From Neoechinorhynchus agilis (lineage: Eukaryota; Acanthocephala): DNA of 64,000 nucleotides. This document shows positions 34,401-45,111 of this stretch, one piece after another. Under the pieces are notes generated by a model, which saw only the letters and a list, made by a program, of their open reading frames with translations, had not been told where the DNA came from and did not search any database. How positions within the stretch are numbered: the first letter of the stretch is position 1; each line of letters starts with the position of its first letter. The DNA lies in contig CM121342.1 in the NCBI GenBank assembly GCA_051530055.1, forward strand, positions 15,004,001 through 15,068,000, in the 5' to 3' direction. The translations under genes were made by a program, and so were the position numbers.

Positions 34401-35790
34401 GATAAAATCCTTCAACCGCCTCCTCATCCGACGAGGAGGTCGGTGAATATACGCCAAAAGCATAGAGATTTCTCAACCGAAGCTTTATGCTGACACGAAG
34501 GATTCGGTCAGTTATAATACTGCATAGTGCTGAGTTTCGGAGGCGGGGTGATAAACAAACGCCTGCACCTCCATTTCCTCGACTGTCCGCAGATAGGTAA
34601 GATAATGACCAGCCTCCTCCAAATTCCTCCTGATTTACGTCTGTGTCTGACTGGCCTCTTATGCACAATTCTTGTAAAAACACTAGATCCATTCTGGCGT
34701 CCCTTGCCATTGTGGTCAGAGTTCCCTTACGCCATTGCACTCGCAGGCTCCTACAATTCAAGGATCCGATTCGTAGTCCTCTTCTGTTTGAAATAGCTGG
34801 GCCAAAGGGCTCACGGCTGACAGCGCCACCTGAACAGTCCGTACCCACCACGGTGATGAGCTTCGACTGACGCTTTTGTTGCCTCCGGCGACAGTCTCGC
34901 TCATTTCGACGCTCAAGTCGTCGGCGAGAGCGACGACGCCCTCGCCTTTTCCCGTTGCACTGGTGGATTTTGTTGCTCCTGTTCCCTGCCGCATCACTAA
35001 ATGGAGCGGCACACCGACCCCGCGTTGACAGGCTACTATCAGTAGCTGTCTGGCCGCCGGAGCTGCTTCTTTTACGTGACCGACAAGAATCAGTAACATC
35101 AAGTCCGATCATCGTGAAAGAAAGTTGAGGACTGAAAGAAAGTTAGGGACTGAAAGAAAGTAAGTTAGGGACATAGCAGGAACGGTCCGCTATCTTACGA
35201 AGTAGAAACTAATCAGGGGATTAAAAAAGCTCATGCTGATCATTTAAGACTCAGAGGAAGGGAAAATGCGAGTCAAGAAGATAAAGAACCAGAAAGCGTG
35301 AGACAAGAAGATGGAGAGCCACGTGTGGAAGCGGAGGGACATGAACCGAGTTCTTCGCAAGTCGATCTTAGAGAAGAAGGTCGGAACAGAATTGCAGATA
35401 ATCTCAAGGAAGCGAACGATTTGATGAATTACAAGTATGGGCAGGTTGAACACGCAGATCAGGAAGAAGAGAGGGTGGTCAATCCGGTTGTCAACCCGAG
35501 ACGAAGCACTCGAATTCGATCGAAACCCCGCAGACCATATGATGCTTACTTGAGGAAAGAAGGGTGACGGATGTCATAGATGGCTGCGTTATGCACTAAT
35601 CGATAAGTGGCAGGCTGCGCTGATCGATAGTGCGAAAACAAAAGGGAGTGCGTGTTTTAGGTTGGTTGTTGTTCGTTGTAAAATAAAGTGTCCAATCCAC
35701 AGGATAACGTCATAATGTATGTATTTTGGATGACAAACCTTAATAATGTCGGAATAATCCCACGAAATTTCGGAAATAGATTCGTTAATT
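31440..35790 (+). mobile_element. LTR retrotransposon fossil, split by an RTE LINE
   Basis: Left part (31440-33180): a leader block shared with 14.2 kb, a gag frame from ATG at 31671 (MSFGDEGEMQKRL), zinc knuckles at about 32455-32575, and a protease-region remnant to about 33050. Right part (35220-35570): the end of pol, with VVNPRRSTRIRSKPRRPYD, as found after the integrase of gypsy-type elements. A possible 3' terminal region follows, with AATAAAGTGTCC near 35680. The RT and integrase core between them is absent and an RTE LINE occupies that space. It is broken, old and incomplete. Confidence 0.65.
33185..35120 (-). mobile_element. RTE-like LINE (copy 2), inserted in the LTR fossil
   Basis: Minus strand from about 35112: a basic N-terminus, then the endonuclease (GLRIGSLNCRSLRVQWRKG, LVFLQELCIRG, LYAFGVYSPTSSSDEEAVEG, LLIAGDFNAILPHSE). 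The linker follows at 34020-33540, then the RT start SGPDGIMAEVLRF and HLTMIPKK (33330-33180). The element stops before the RT palm. The endonuclease is whole in one frame for 330 codons, so this is the better of the two copies. Frame changes occur at about 34200 and 33600. Its family is the RTE-type seen in many invertebrates. Confidence 0.8.
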
Positions 35791-35809
35791 TAAATTGGTA
35801 AACTTGGAA

Positions 35810-36581
35810 ATCTCGTTGCTGACTCAGTCGCCAGGATCGCAGTATCCTTGAGATTAGGTCTACCGATTTGCATCCCGCAACGCTGCTGCTGCGGCACTAT
35901 AGTGGACTCTTCGGGGAGACACGGTCTCATATGCAAGACGTCATCGAGACGATTTCGAAGGCATGCTGAAATCAATGCCATTCTGAGTAGGACTCTAAAA
36001 ACGCTTTCCCTCCCAAACATTCTAGAACCCACTAATCTTTGTAGATTAGATGGAAGACGCCCTGATGGCGTGACCGTATTTCCGTGGCGGGAGGGAAAAT
36101 GTTTGTTGTGGGATGCAACGTGTGTGGACACGTTGGCAAACTCCAACATCAGCCACTCGAAAAAAGGTCCAGGAGGAGCGGCGACGGCTGCAGAGGATCG
36201 GAAATGCTCAAAATACAGGGAGCTAACAAGAAATTACCATTTTGTCCTCTTCGGTGTGGGAACGTATGGGGCCTTGGGAGGGTCAGCACTAGCCCTCCTG
36301 AAGAACTTGGGGAAACGAATTTACGCAGCGACTGGAGAGCCAAGATCGACGTCGTTCTTGGCGCAAAAAAAAGCATTGCGGTGCAGCGGGGCAATGCGGC
36401 TAGCATTTTGGCCAGCGCCGATGAATGGGCGCGTTGATGAAACTATAAATTATGTATGCTTGCTTAAAACATCCGGGGTGACAAAACTACCAAAAGAAAG
36501 AAAAACAACTTTTGTTGAATTACAATTGCAGAGGTCACGAAATGAAATATAATCGTGGAATGGTCTCGAGATTCTAAGCAT
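35810..36581 (+). mobile_element. Restriction-like endonuclease end of non-LTR element (copy C)
   Basis: Encodes SVARIAVSLRLGLPIC, the zinc-binding CCCGTIVDSSGRHGLIC, RRHAEINAILSR, LDGRRPDGVTVFPW, LLWDATCVDTLANS and KCSKYRELTRNYHFVLFG. The catalytic RPD...D...K pattern is intact. A one-base shift in a run of A (about 36365) moves the end KSIAVQRGNAASILASADEW to another frame. The copy is 5' truncated at about 35805, which is the usual fate of LINEs. Confidence 0.75.
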
Positions 36582-37156
36582 TAACTCCCAAACATTCTAG
36601 AACCCACTAATCTTTGTAGATTAGATGGAAGACGCCCTGATGGCGTGACCGTATTTCCGTGGCGGGAGGGAAAATGTTTGTTGTGGGATGCAACGTGTGT
36701 GGACACGTTGGCAAACTCCAACATCAGCCACTCGAAAAAAGGTCCAGGAGGAGCGGCGACGGCTGCAGAGGATCGGAAATGCTCAAAATACAGGGAGCTA
36801 ACAAGAAATTACCATTTTGTCCTCTTCGGTGTGGGAACGTATGGGGCCTTGGGAGGGTCAGCACTAGCCCTCCTGAAGAACTTGGGGAAACGAATTTACG
36901 CAGCGACTGGAGAGCCAAGATCGACGTCGTTCTTGGCGCAAAAAAAAGCATTGCGGTGCAGCGGGGCAATGCGGCTAGCATTTTGGCCAGCGCCGATGAA
37001 TGGGCGCGTTGATGAAACTATAAATTATGTATGCTTGCTTAAAACATCCGGGGTGACAAAACTACCAAAAGAAAGAAAAACAACTTTTGTTGAATTACAA
37101 TTGCAGAGGTCACGAAATGAAATATAATCGTGGAATGGTCTCGAGATTCTAAGCAT
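36010..37156. repeat. Exact tandem duplication, 572 bp units
   Basis: 36010-36581 is repeated as 36585-37156 with a 3-nt joint. The three overlapping frames translate identically in both units, so the copies are essentially identical. The unit starts at CTCCCAAACATTCTAGAACC inside the endonuclease region and runs through the 3' tail. It is either a very recent duplication or an assembly artefact. Confidence 0.9.
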
Positions 37157-37870
37157 CAATTGTGCATGGCAGACCACGAAAATAAAAAGGTGAAAAACAA
37201 ATGGATTTGTATAAAAGCAGAAAAAATAACTGATAAGTTATAGCGATGTCAGCCGAACTTAAAAATTAATCTTACATTGTACACAACACGAGACGAAGTA
37301 AACAGATCTTTACAATACAAAACGGAGTTTGTCCGACGCATGAAATATAATCGGTGCATCCCAAATGATTGTTGAACTTATATTATATAAAGATTCCCTA
37401 TATATTCTCACTGGCGGTTAACACACTCGAGTTTTATTGAAGTCAACCTTGCGAATTTTCAAGACCTATTAAGGGCACAACAGTAAGTTTCTTCGGTGAC
37501 AATAAACAAGAGAAACAGGCATATTAGCAATCTTACACGAGAACAGCGTCAAGCATTTCCCGAACATAAAGAACAACCGGCGCGTTGTTTTTCATGAAAA
37601 TATTGTTTACATCAGTTGCAGATTCTGGAAGAATGCTTACTTAATTTTAGCAACAAAATTTCTCAAAACTCGACACGGATAAAGTTAAAAACAAAAGTAA
37701 TGTTTCGTTAGTGGTACCGCCAGGGAAATCGTGCAGTTCCTTCTTGGTCGATGCTTATTGAAATTAATAATTTGTGTTGATAAATTAAGACGGAAAACGA
37801 CGGCCTTATAATCTCCTCAATACAAAGGATTGCTTTCGTGGCTTCGTTTTTAAATTACCTTAGAATGACA
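37075..37870. repeat. Segmental duplication with 14.75-16.70 kb (HP1-less copy)
   Basis: The tail CAGAGGTCACGAAATGAAAT to AAACAGGCATATT matches 14770-15062, with an extra 137 bp at about 37245-37382. It is joined directly to AGCAATCTTACACGAGAACA, which matches 16353 onward through about 37870. The HP1 gene and its flanks are missing at the joint (about 37530). Confidence 0.8.
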
Positions 37871-38860
37871 CAGAACATAAAAGAAATGGAACAATTTTCG
37901 CTGCAATGAATAAATAGAGGTTCCAAAACGGACGAAATAAAAATTTGCTTTGATATACGTTTTTGAAATACATCAAAATTATTTTAATCTAGCATTTTGG
38001 CCAGCGCCGATGAAAAGGAGCGGCGATGAAAAGGAGCGGCGAAGAAACTATAAATTATGTATGCTTGCTTTTGGTTAAATAAAATCAAAACAATAAAAAA
38101 ATGCTTAAGTTCAAATACGATGTTTAAATTGAACATATAATTTAAATTTTCAAAAGCACGTTAGTGGGCCAGAGTCGCTCGGATGTGTTTTGACGAAGAG
38201 AAAGAGCGATCCACCAAAACGGCAACATCCGGAGATCCTCATCCGACATTCGAAAGCAGAAACATGACGGATTTCAAGCCTTAACGTGAGCAACAATTTC
38301 TACAATAATCAAAACTGCATTCGATTCTTTCTGATTTATATACCTCCAAGAACTGTGCAGTGACCGCGTTCGCCATTAAGGGCGTATGAAAACAACAGTA
38401 AACTCAGTATGGGGGTTAGTTTTATTGCTCGATGTAACTTTAAAAGCTTCCCAGTTGTTGTTTTAATTATTGAAAAACTGAGAAAAGAAAAGGTAGTAAA
38501 AATGAAAACAGCAACATTGGTGTTTTCATACAGAGTTGTGAATTTATGTTCTAAGCACCGAAAAGGCTTTCTTCTTTGCAAGATTTTTCTGGAAAGTTAA
38601 GGAAATGTTCAACATCACTTAGATGATTCTTTTGATTGGGATGTGTTGAGTTTTATAATTGCGTGGAAGTAAATTTTTATCGAAATAACATTGATTCTAG
38701 TCATTCTGATTGCGATAATCCTACAATATGCCCCAATCCCAGGCAGAACGGACATCCCCCGACCGGATAGACACTCCCGAACGGATTTCAAACTTTTTGA
38801 TAGCGGGTTATAATAAAAAATTTTACAATCATAGGTTTTTTGAAGATATAAACATAATTA
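37871..38860. other. Intergenic spacer
   Basis: No gene. About 37990-38070 repeats TAGCATTTTGGCCAGCGCCG and CTATAAATTATGTATGCTTG, the 3' end of copy C, so another small piece of that tail lies here. About 38745-38800 has GGCAGAACGGACATCCCCCG, also seen at 24035-24065. Confidence 0.4.
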
Positions 38861-38864
38861 CTCG

Positions 38865-39480
38865 CCGTTCTCGTCCTCAATTGTCGCCCGAATGCTTGCA
38901 GTGTTGCCTCTCAACGCGGCGATGCTGACATTTTCAACCGGGTATTGACCTGACCTTGCATCGCCGGTTGTAACCTGAAGGCGTCGCTTCAGATCGTTCA
39001 GAAGTTGAAGAGCCTCGTTACCAAGAGATCCGTAGGTCTCAACCCCTTAAGGTGCAAACACATGGGTTCGGGATAAATCGAAGTATTTTGCCGTTTTCCG
39101 TCCTTCCGCAGCACCCACCGTCCCTACAGAGGTTGGCAGGTTCCAAAATATTGGGTGCATGTACCGCATTACAAGTGCCCGGCTCAGCACCATGTTAATT
39201 TCGGCATGTCGTGCCAATCTACCGGCTGATTTTCTACAGATGAGACCATGACGTCCCGACGAATCCACATTTGCACCGCAGCGGCAACGGTGGGGATGAC
39301 ACATCGGTAGTCCAAGTCTCATTAAAACTCCGACCCATACTGCCTCGCCGGAGATGAGAGTACCCACAGATGCCAGCGAGACCGCGTTCAACCAAGCACC
39401 TGATTCTCTAGTGGAGACTGCCAACAATCTGGCACGGACAACGTTGTCGCTTCAGTCTCATAAGAGAGAGCTTTGAACTC
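38865..39480 (-). mobile_element. Endonuclease end of restriction-like LINE (copy D), active site deleted
   Basis: Minus strand: LRLGLPMCHPHRCRCG, VDSSGRHGLICRKSAGR and LARHAEINMVLSRAL, then GAAEGRKTAKYFDLS, a TAA stop, and GVETYGSLGNEALQLL to GNTASIRATIEDENG. The RPDG...WD catalytic segment between the HAEIN and AAEGRK motifs is deleted, so this copy cannot cut. Confidence 0.7.
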
Positions 39481-39529
39481 TTGCAACGAGGGGTCGATCC
39501 CACACAGATTTTTTTTGCCATTCACAGGT

Positions 39530-39670
39530 ACTTGATCGGAGTATTTATTTGATAACTTTCGGTCTGCGGGTTACTCACATATTTAAAAACTTACAAGCAA
39601 TAGACTGAAGAAGGTCTACGCGAAGGCCGAAAATTATCAAATCAATTATTATAATTCGCTATTAAAAAGT
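39530..39670. repeat. Foldback element
   Basis: TATTTGATAACTTTCGG (about 39543) is mirrored by CCGAAAATTATCAAATCAAT (about 39627). The CAATAGACTGAAGAAGGTCT segment links it to solo arms at about 1895-1955 and 55425-55485. Confidence 0.6.
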
Positions 39671-40136
39671 AAAGTATTTCAAATTGCCGAATATTCCCTC
39701 CCGAAAAGATCCGAATGTATTTTTTTGAACAACTCTTAACTGGAGTGCTTTTGTTAGACAATAAACGAATTATTCTCGAAAAAGAGTTCTAACTTCGAAT
39801 CTAGCGCCTTTCACTGCTTTGCGAAATAACCAATTTCAGAGCAGCAGCTGTACGCTAAAATGAAAGATTGGTGCCGGCTGTCGTCGCTTCGGGACGAACT
39901 TAAACGAGAAAGCGTACTTACGCCTTTTTTCCAACAGAACATCACTGCAAAACGACTATTTTCAATTCACACCGAAAACGTTGTCTTTTGGCCGTACGTC
40001 CCTCGATCTTCACTTTTTAGACTTGTCGCTGACGTCAAATATTTCGCTAGATAAACACGGAAGAAGCCTTGTTCGTTGTTCACTACCTTCCTTACGCTAA
40101 TACTCCTCAGTGTTCATTGCGTCAACAGGAGCGGCA

Positions 40137-41965
40137 ATGGGCAATATTAAATTCCTCGATTTTGTTAAGCCGTTTTGCCAATTCCTCCCGGAGATTCAAA
40201 AACCAGAACGAAAGATCCAGTTTAAGGAAAAGTTATTATGGACGGCGGTCACGCTTTTTATTTTCCTTGTATGTTGTCAAGTTCCGTTGTTTGGCATAAT
40301 GTCCTCGGAATCATCAGATCCGTTCTATTGGATTCGAGTTATTCTGGCCAGTAATCGGGGGACTCTTATGGAACTCGGCATTTCGCCCATCGTTACCTCG
40401 GGACTGATAATGCAACTTTTGGCCGGTGCAAAGCTTATTGAAGTTGGAGACACGCCTAAGGATCGTGCATTATTTAACGGTGCTCAAAAACTATTTGGAA
40501 TCGTGATAACGATCGGCCAGGCTATTGTTTATGTATGGACTGGAATGTACGGACGGCCGTCTGAGATGGGTGCTGGAGTTTGTCTTTTGATTGTGATTCA
40601 ATTGTTTATTGCTGGAATGATCGTACTTTTGTTGGACGAACTCCTACAAAAAGGATACGGCCTTGGATCAGGTATTTCTCTCTTTATAGCTACTAACGTC
40701 TGCGAGACCATTGTATGGAAAGCTTTAAGCCCCAGCACCATTATGACCGGCCATGGCAGCGAGTTCGAAGGAGCAATACTCGCTTTAGTTCATCTATTGG
40801 CTACACGAAAAGATAAAGTCAGGGCTCTTAAGGAAGCATTCTACCGCCCACATCTCCCAAACATTATGAATCTTCTACAGCAGACTCCGTACGAGGCATA
40901 CTTATTGAAAACGAGGGAAGGGTTGCGTTTTATGTTTTAATAGCTCCTGTGCTAAATAGTTGGTTTTTTGTAAAACGGTTTTCACTCTAGGATACACTTT
41001 GACATTTTTATCTCTCTACCTTGACCTTTTTTTGGCGATTTAGGTCACATTTTGATGGAATTCTCTCGCTTTTAGATAGTTTATCAATGATCTTTTGTAT
41101 TTTCGCTACTATTTGAGGTTTAAAAAAAAGGTTTCTCGTCAACACTTTATGTTCTTGTGTTATTCTTTTTAATCCTTTATAAACCTTTTGACGCTTTAAT
41201 AAGGCTATTCATATATTGTTTTTTAAATTTGAATCCAACTTCAATCGAAGACTCCGGTGCCTCGTCCGAAAGTTCGCTTTAAGCACAGTCTTGGTGTTTG
41301 CGATAGTCATTTACTTCCAAGGATTCAGAGTTGACCTTCCGATTAAATCAACTCGATACGGCGGTCAAAGCTCTTATTATCCCATCAAGCTCTTCTACAC
41401 AAGTAACATTCCGATCATTCTCCAGTCTACACTCGTCTCCAATCTGTACCTAGTGTCTCAAATGCTGGCTTCTCGATTTTCAAACAACTTCATTGTCCGC
41501 CTCCTCGGTGTTTGGGAAGATACCGGTGGTTCTAGAGCATATCCGACCGGAGGAATTTGCTATTATCTTTCCCCGCCGGAGAACTTCCGAGCGATGCTAA
41601 ATAATCCAGTCCACGCTCTAGTCTACATCACGTTTATGCTTGGCTCTTGTGCGTTCTTCTCCAAAACATGGATCGAAGTCTCCGGGTCGAGTGCAAAAGA
41701 CGTCGCAAAGCAGCTTAAGGAACAACAAATGACAATGCGTGGGCATCGCGAAAAAAGCATCGTTCATGAACTCAATCGATACATTCCAACAGCCGCCGCA
41801 TTTGGAGGCCTCTGCATCGGTGCACTTAGTGTACTTGCAGATTTCATCGGAGCCATTGGATCTGGAACAGGAATTTTGCTCGCTGTTACAATCATCTACC
41901 AATACTTTGAAATCTTCGTCAAGGAACAAAGCGAAATGGGCGGTATGGGCGCCATGTTCTTTTAA
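40137..41965 (+). CDS. SEC61A: Sec61 alpha, protein-conducting channel of the ER translocon
   Basis: ATG at 40137 starts [20 protein letters not shown], the conserved Sec61 alpha N-terminus, in frame with [35 protein letters not shown], the plug region and [19 protein letters not shown] sequence to about 40875. The second exon begins near 41283 ([19 protein letters not shown]) and runs to the stop at 41963-41965 (ending [10 protein letters not shown]). The product has the ten transmembrane helices expected for import of secretory and membrane proteins. A canonical intron (GTACGAGG donor at about 40886, TTTAAG acceptor at about 41284) keeps frame but adds three residues (QQTP in place of one) at a helix edge that is otherwise strongly conserved, so the exact donor is uncertain. 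The two intron ends carry a short inverted match (ACGAGGCA and TGCCTCGT). Otherwise intact. Confidence 0.93.
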
Positions 41966-42224
41966 TGGTGCTGCAACACGCATAAGAAATAAAGTGAGCA
42001 CTTTTATGGCATCTCCGATTTTTTCTTGAAAAATACGATCTTCTCTATTGGCTTAGTTTGTGTTTGTGCGAGATACGAGAAAATCGCTCATTTATGTGAT
42101 CTTTATTTTAACTTTCGGAGCACTAGTGAAGATAGACAAAACAACTATAATACGTGCTTGGAAAAAGATGGATTAGTTTTAAGACTTTTATATTAATAAC
42201 ACGTTTCATTATTGAACAAAGAAG

Positions 42225-42660
42225 ATTAACTACGTACCTCTAGGTCTTCGTAAGCACTCGAGTTCTGATAAGTAATCAATGTAGCTATCGATTTTGGAGT
42301 GGATTGCGGTTCCAGTCGTGTAAGAAATTTGGTGGTTATTCGCGTCGGGGAGACGGGTTTTTGAGGTTGGGTCTTTCCTCCAATTGATTTCGGGTTATGA
42401 CATGCGAGAAGATTGGGCTGCGAGGTATACGAGGATGAATAGAATTGGGGAGGGGCAAAATGTTGTAAAAATTGTGGGAGAAAATCAACTGTGCAAATTT
42501 TATAGGCTCTTCTAGGAAACATTTCAAGACGACGGATTTGTGATTTGGGTAGATCTCAAAAGACGGGATAGCCGTAGGTGAGAGAAGGTAAAATAAAGCT
42601 GCAGTAAAATTTGAAGAGGTCGGGCGAAGGGACAGCACTTTAGGATTAGCCCTTAAGTTT
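42225..42660 (-). mobile_element. 3' end of CR1-like LINE
   Basis: Minus strand RAYKICTVDFLPQFL corresponds to the HKRAARICG motif of the LINE at 17.4 kb. Nucleotide blocks such as AACTGTGCAAATTTTATAGG and TTTGAAGAGGTCGGGCGAAG are shared with the copy at 47.6 kb, so both derive from one subfamily. Confidence 0.6.
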
Positions 42661-43250
42661 CCTTATTTTTATTTACATGGCTATCTTTGCGCCCAAATTC
42701 GGGATTCGGACTGCTACAGTGCCTTAAAATCCACAGGTCAAGTAATCGGTTATTTCCAATGAAACATAAGTGATTTTCGCAACTGTTCATTTATTAATTA
42801 TTGTATAATGTTGGCTTCTCCAAAAATAGATATACATTTTGTCATTTGACTGCAGCTAAATTGAAACTTTATGAGTATTTATTTTTAGGGAACGGAGTTG
42901 ACAACTAGCACAAAAGGGGACCAAATCAAGAACACGTATTTAACTGAAATTTCAACGATAGCATTTGACCTCTTATGAAAACTGTGATATTTCTAGATTT
43001 TGACTTTATGGCCGCATATTCCGTAAGTTCCTTTTAAATGCATTTGATCAAGGTTAATAAAGTTTGCGTCTTATAAGCTGTAATTTTGTGAAACATAACT
43101 TGATTTTCCAGCCGCATGATTGATCACGTTTTGGGGGTGGAAGAGAAGGGTCGGTGTTTCCCATGGACAACGCGAGGTGGAGTTCTGGACATCATCTTAA
43201 TAAAACCCCAGAATTGCTCAATACGCGGGAGGAACTTTTCATACTTCAAT
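42661..43250. other. Intergenic spacer
   Basis: No gene recognised. Confidence 0.3.
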
Positions 43251-43254
43251 GTCG

Positions 43255-43500
43255 CTACTTTAACTCAGTAAAGATCTCCGGGCGCCTTTGCAGATTCCTG
43301 TAAAGGTGATCCCTTTAAGTGAAAAACAGGCCAAAAACGGAAGCAAAATAAAGGACCAGTGTACCATATTATTCGGATATTGATTTGAACCGGCGATATG
43401 CGATCCAGCAGCTTCCTGTTGCAGCGAATCAGCGCGGCGATCCAACGCGGCAATGCCGCGGCCATCAAGGAAGCTGCCGGACAAACATAACATTTGAAGG
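43255..43500 (+). mobile_element. 3' terminal scrap of a copy-A type LINE
   Basis: Plus strand about 43397-43490 encodes RSSSFLLQRISAAIQRGNAA followed by AIKEAAGQT, matching the last residues of copy A (SSSFLSQQINGAIQRGNATA). Only the end is present. Confidence 0.55.
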
Positions 43501-43597
43501 GCGAATTATCTAGTTCCAGATTAAGGACAGATTAAAGAATTACAGATTTGTGCTCTGCAAATTAAATCAGACTTGACATTGCTGATGCGTTTTTGGC

Positions 43598-44190
43598 TCA
43601 AGGTTTTACGACCGAATGCCTTTCCTGACGCCAGCCCTTTCCATTTGTCGGGACTTGGGACCGGCACTGAGTTATCCCGATGACTGGGTGATGAACACCT
43701 TCAAATATTTGGGCAGCCTGTTGAACATGCAGTGTGAGCTCGCACCAGAGATCGGACAAAGAGTTCAATGCGTGTGGAACAACTGGAGGAAGACAACAGG
43801 CATCCTTTGCGATAAGCGTTTCCCGAACAAGCTCAATTGGCGGGTGTACAATGCAGTTGTGCGACCCGCCATGCTCTACGGAGCAGAGACGTGGGCTACA
43901 AAGAAGGAAGACGTTCAACGATTCGCCGTTAACGAAATGCGGCTGCTGAGATCGTCCGCAGGATTGACACGCAAGGATCGAGTGTACAAAGAGGAAGTGC
44001 CAAAGCTGTTTGCGGTCGAGCCGATCGAGGAGGCAATCGCTAAGAGGCGGATGCGATGGTACCTGCAGGTGACACAAGCAGATGAAGACGCCTGGGTGAA
44101 GAGCGCATGGAGAATCGAGCTCGACGGGAAAAGGAGAAGAGGTAGGCCAAGAAGAGGTGGAAGGACAGTGTGAGCGGAGATCTCAAGACG
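43598..44190 (+). mobile_element. RTE-type LINE fragment, RT thumb
   Basis: Plus strand encodes FKYLGSLLNM, TTGILCDKRFPNKLNWRVYN, VVRPAMLYGAETWATKKED, VNEMRLLRSSAGLTRKDRVY and RRRGRPRRG. This is the standard C-terminal region of RTE/craniofacial-development-protein-2-like LINE reverse transcriptases. It is open for 185 codons but the palm is missing on the left. Confidence 0.8.
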
Positions 44191-44355
44191 CTCGGAAATG
44201 AGAAGAACAAAGACGAAAACCGACAATGCTGAAAAGAACGACCTCTCAAGTGAGAAATGTTGAAAGAAATGTTGTTGTGCTCTGCAAATTAAATGCATGC
44301 AGATAAAAGAAGAAATTTTTAACACTATCGTCGTACATCATTTTGATATTGATGT

Positions 44356-44610
44356 TCATTTCTTCGACAAGGTCCTAAATTCGTGAATTTTCGCCGCAGT
44401 CTCTTTCAACCTTCGATACTGGTCGTATATTGGTTTGACGATCTTCACTGACCTTGGAGAATTTGGTCGACCATAACGAAGCTCAAATTCACTAAGTAGA
44501 TCCTTCATCAAAGATTTCTCATCGATTACTTGATCGTTACTCATCATGTTCACTCTATTCGGTCGCGATTTGCGATAACGGTCTAACTTAATTTTATATC
44601 GGGCATTCGA
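44356..44610 (-). CDS. FAM13-like domain fragment
   Basis: Minus strand frame with ATG at 44553 (open further upstream to about 44600), ending at 44356. It contains LLSEFELRYGRPNSPRSVKI followed by VKPIYDQYRRLKE. The FE..GRP......VKPLYDRYR..K arrangement is what I recall for FAM13-family proteins. It looks like the last exon of a gene. Its upstream exons may include the frame at 44666-44920, but no GT-AG junction between them was confirmed. The family call rests on one short motif. Confidence 0.4.
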   Translation of the reverse strand, partial: SNARYKIKLDRYRKSRPNRVNMMSNDQVIDEKSLMKDLLSEFELRYGRPNSPRSVKIVKPIYDQYRRLKETAAKIHEFRTLSKK

Positions 44611-44665
44611 ATAATAAAGAACGCCACTCTAAAGCTACGATTTCCTGCTTGTTCTGAACTCCATC

Positions 44666-44920
44666 TCACATATTCGATATTCCCGATTTAGAGTGAATGT
44701 GTTCCATGGCGACCCACAAATCTTTTAGTCGATCTGCATCCGATGACCAATTCATAATACCGTCCTTCGATGCCACCAGAATCATAGGAATGTGCTTGTT
44801 TGAGAGACTTGAAATTGATGCTGGACTATCGTCATAATTCGCTCCTTCGACGAACATGAAGTTGGCGATCGCCTTTTGAATAGCTTCATGGTATATTTCA
44901 TCGATTATATTTTTAGACAT
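44666..44920 (-). CDS. Hypothetical small protein or exon
   Basis: 84 codons from ATG at 44920 (MSKNIIDEIYHEAIQKAIAN), with HIPMILVASKDGIMNW in the middle and LWVAMEHIHSKSG near the end. Composition is protein-like. It lies 66 bp from the FAM13-like fragment on the same strand and may belong to one transcription unit. No family recognised. Confidence 0.35.
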   Translation of the reverse strand: MSKNIIDEIYHEAIQKAIANFMFVEGANYDDSPASISSLSNKHIPMILVASKDGIMNWSSDADRLKDLWVAMEHIHSKSGISNM

Positions 44921-45111
44921 TCTGGAATAACCTTTCTAAACAATTGAATTAGTAAAAGGTGATGAGTAAGCTGAATTTTAATGTAATCACTACATTTCGC
45001 ATAGAGTTCCAGATTTGATATTGGCGCTGAAGCCTTTGAAGTCCGCGCATCATCGCTAAAATGTGATCGGTCATCGAATTTTACAATAAATAATGCGCAA
45101 ACATTAAACAA

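Noticed and set aside
39860-40054. ORF just upstream of Sec61 alpha as an upstream exon
   Set aside because: The conserved Sec61 N-terminus starts at the ATG at 40137 and needs no extra coding exon; the upstream peptide matches nothing.
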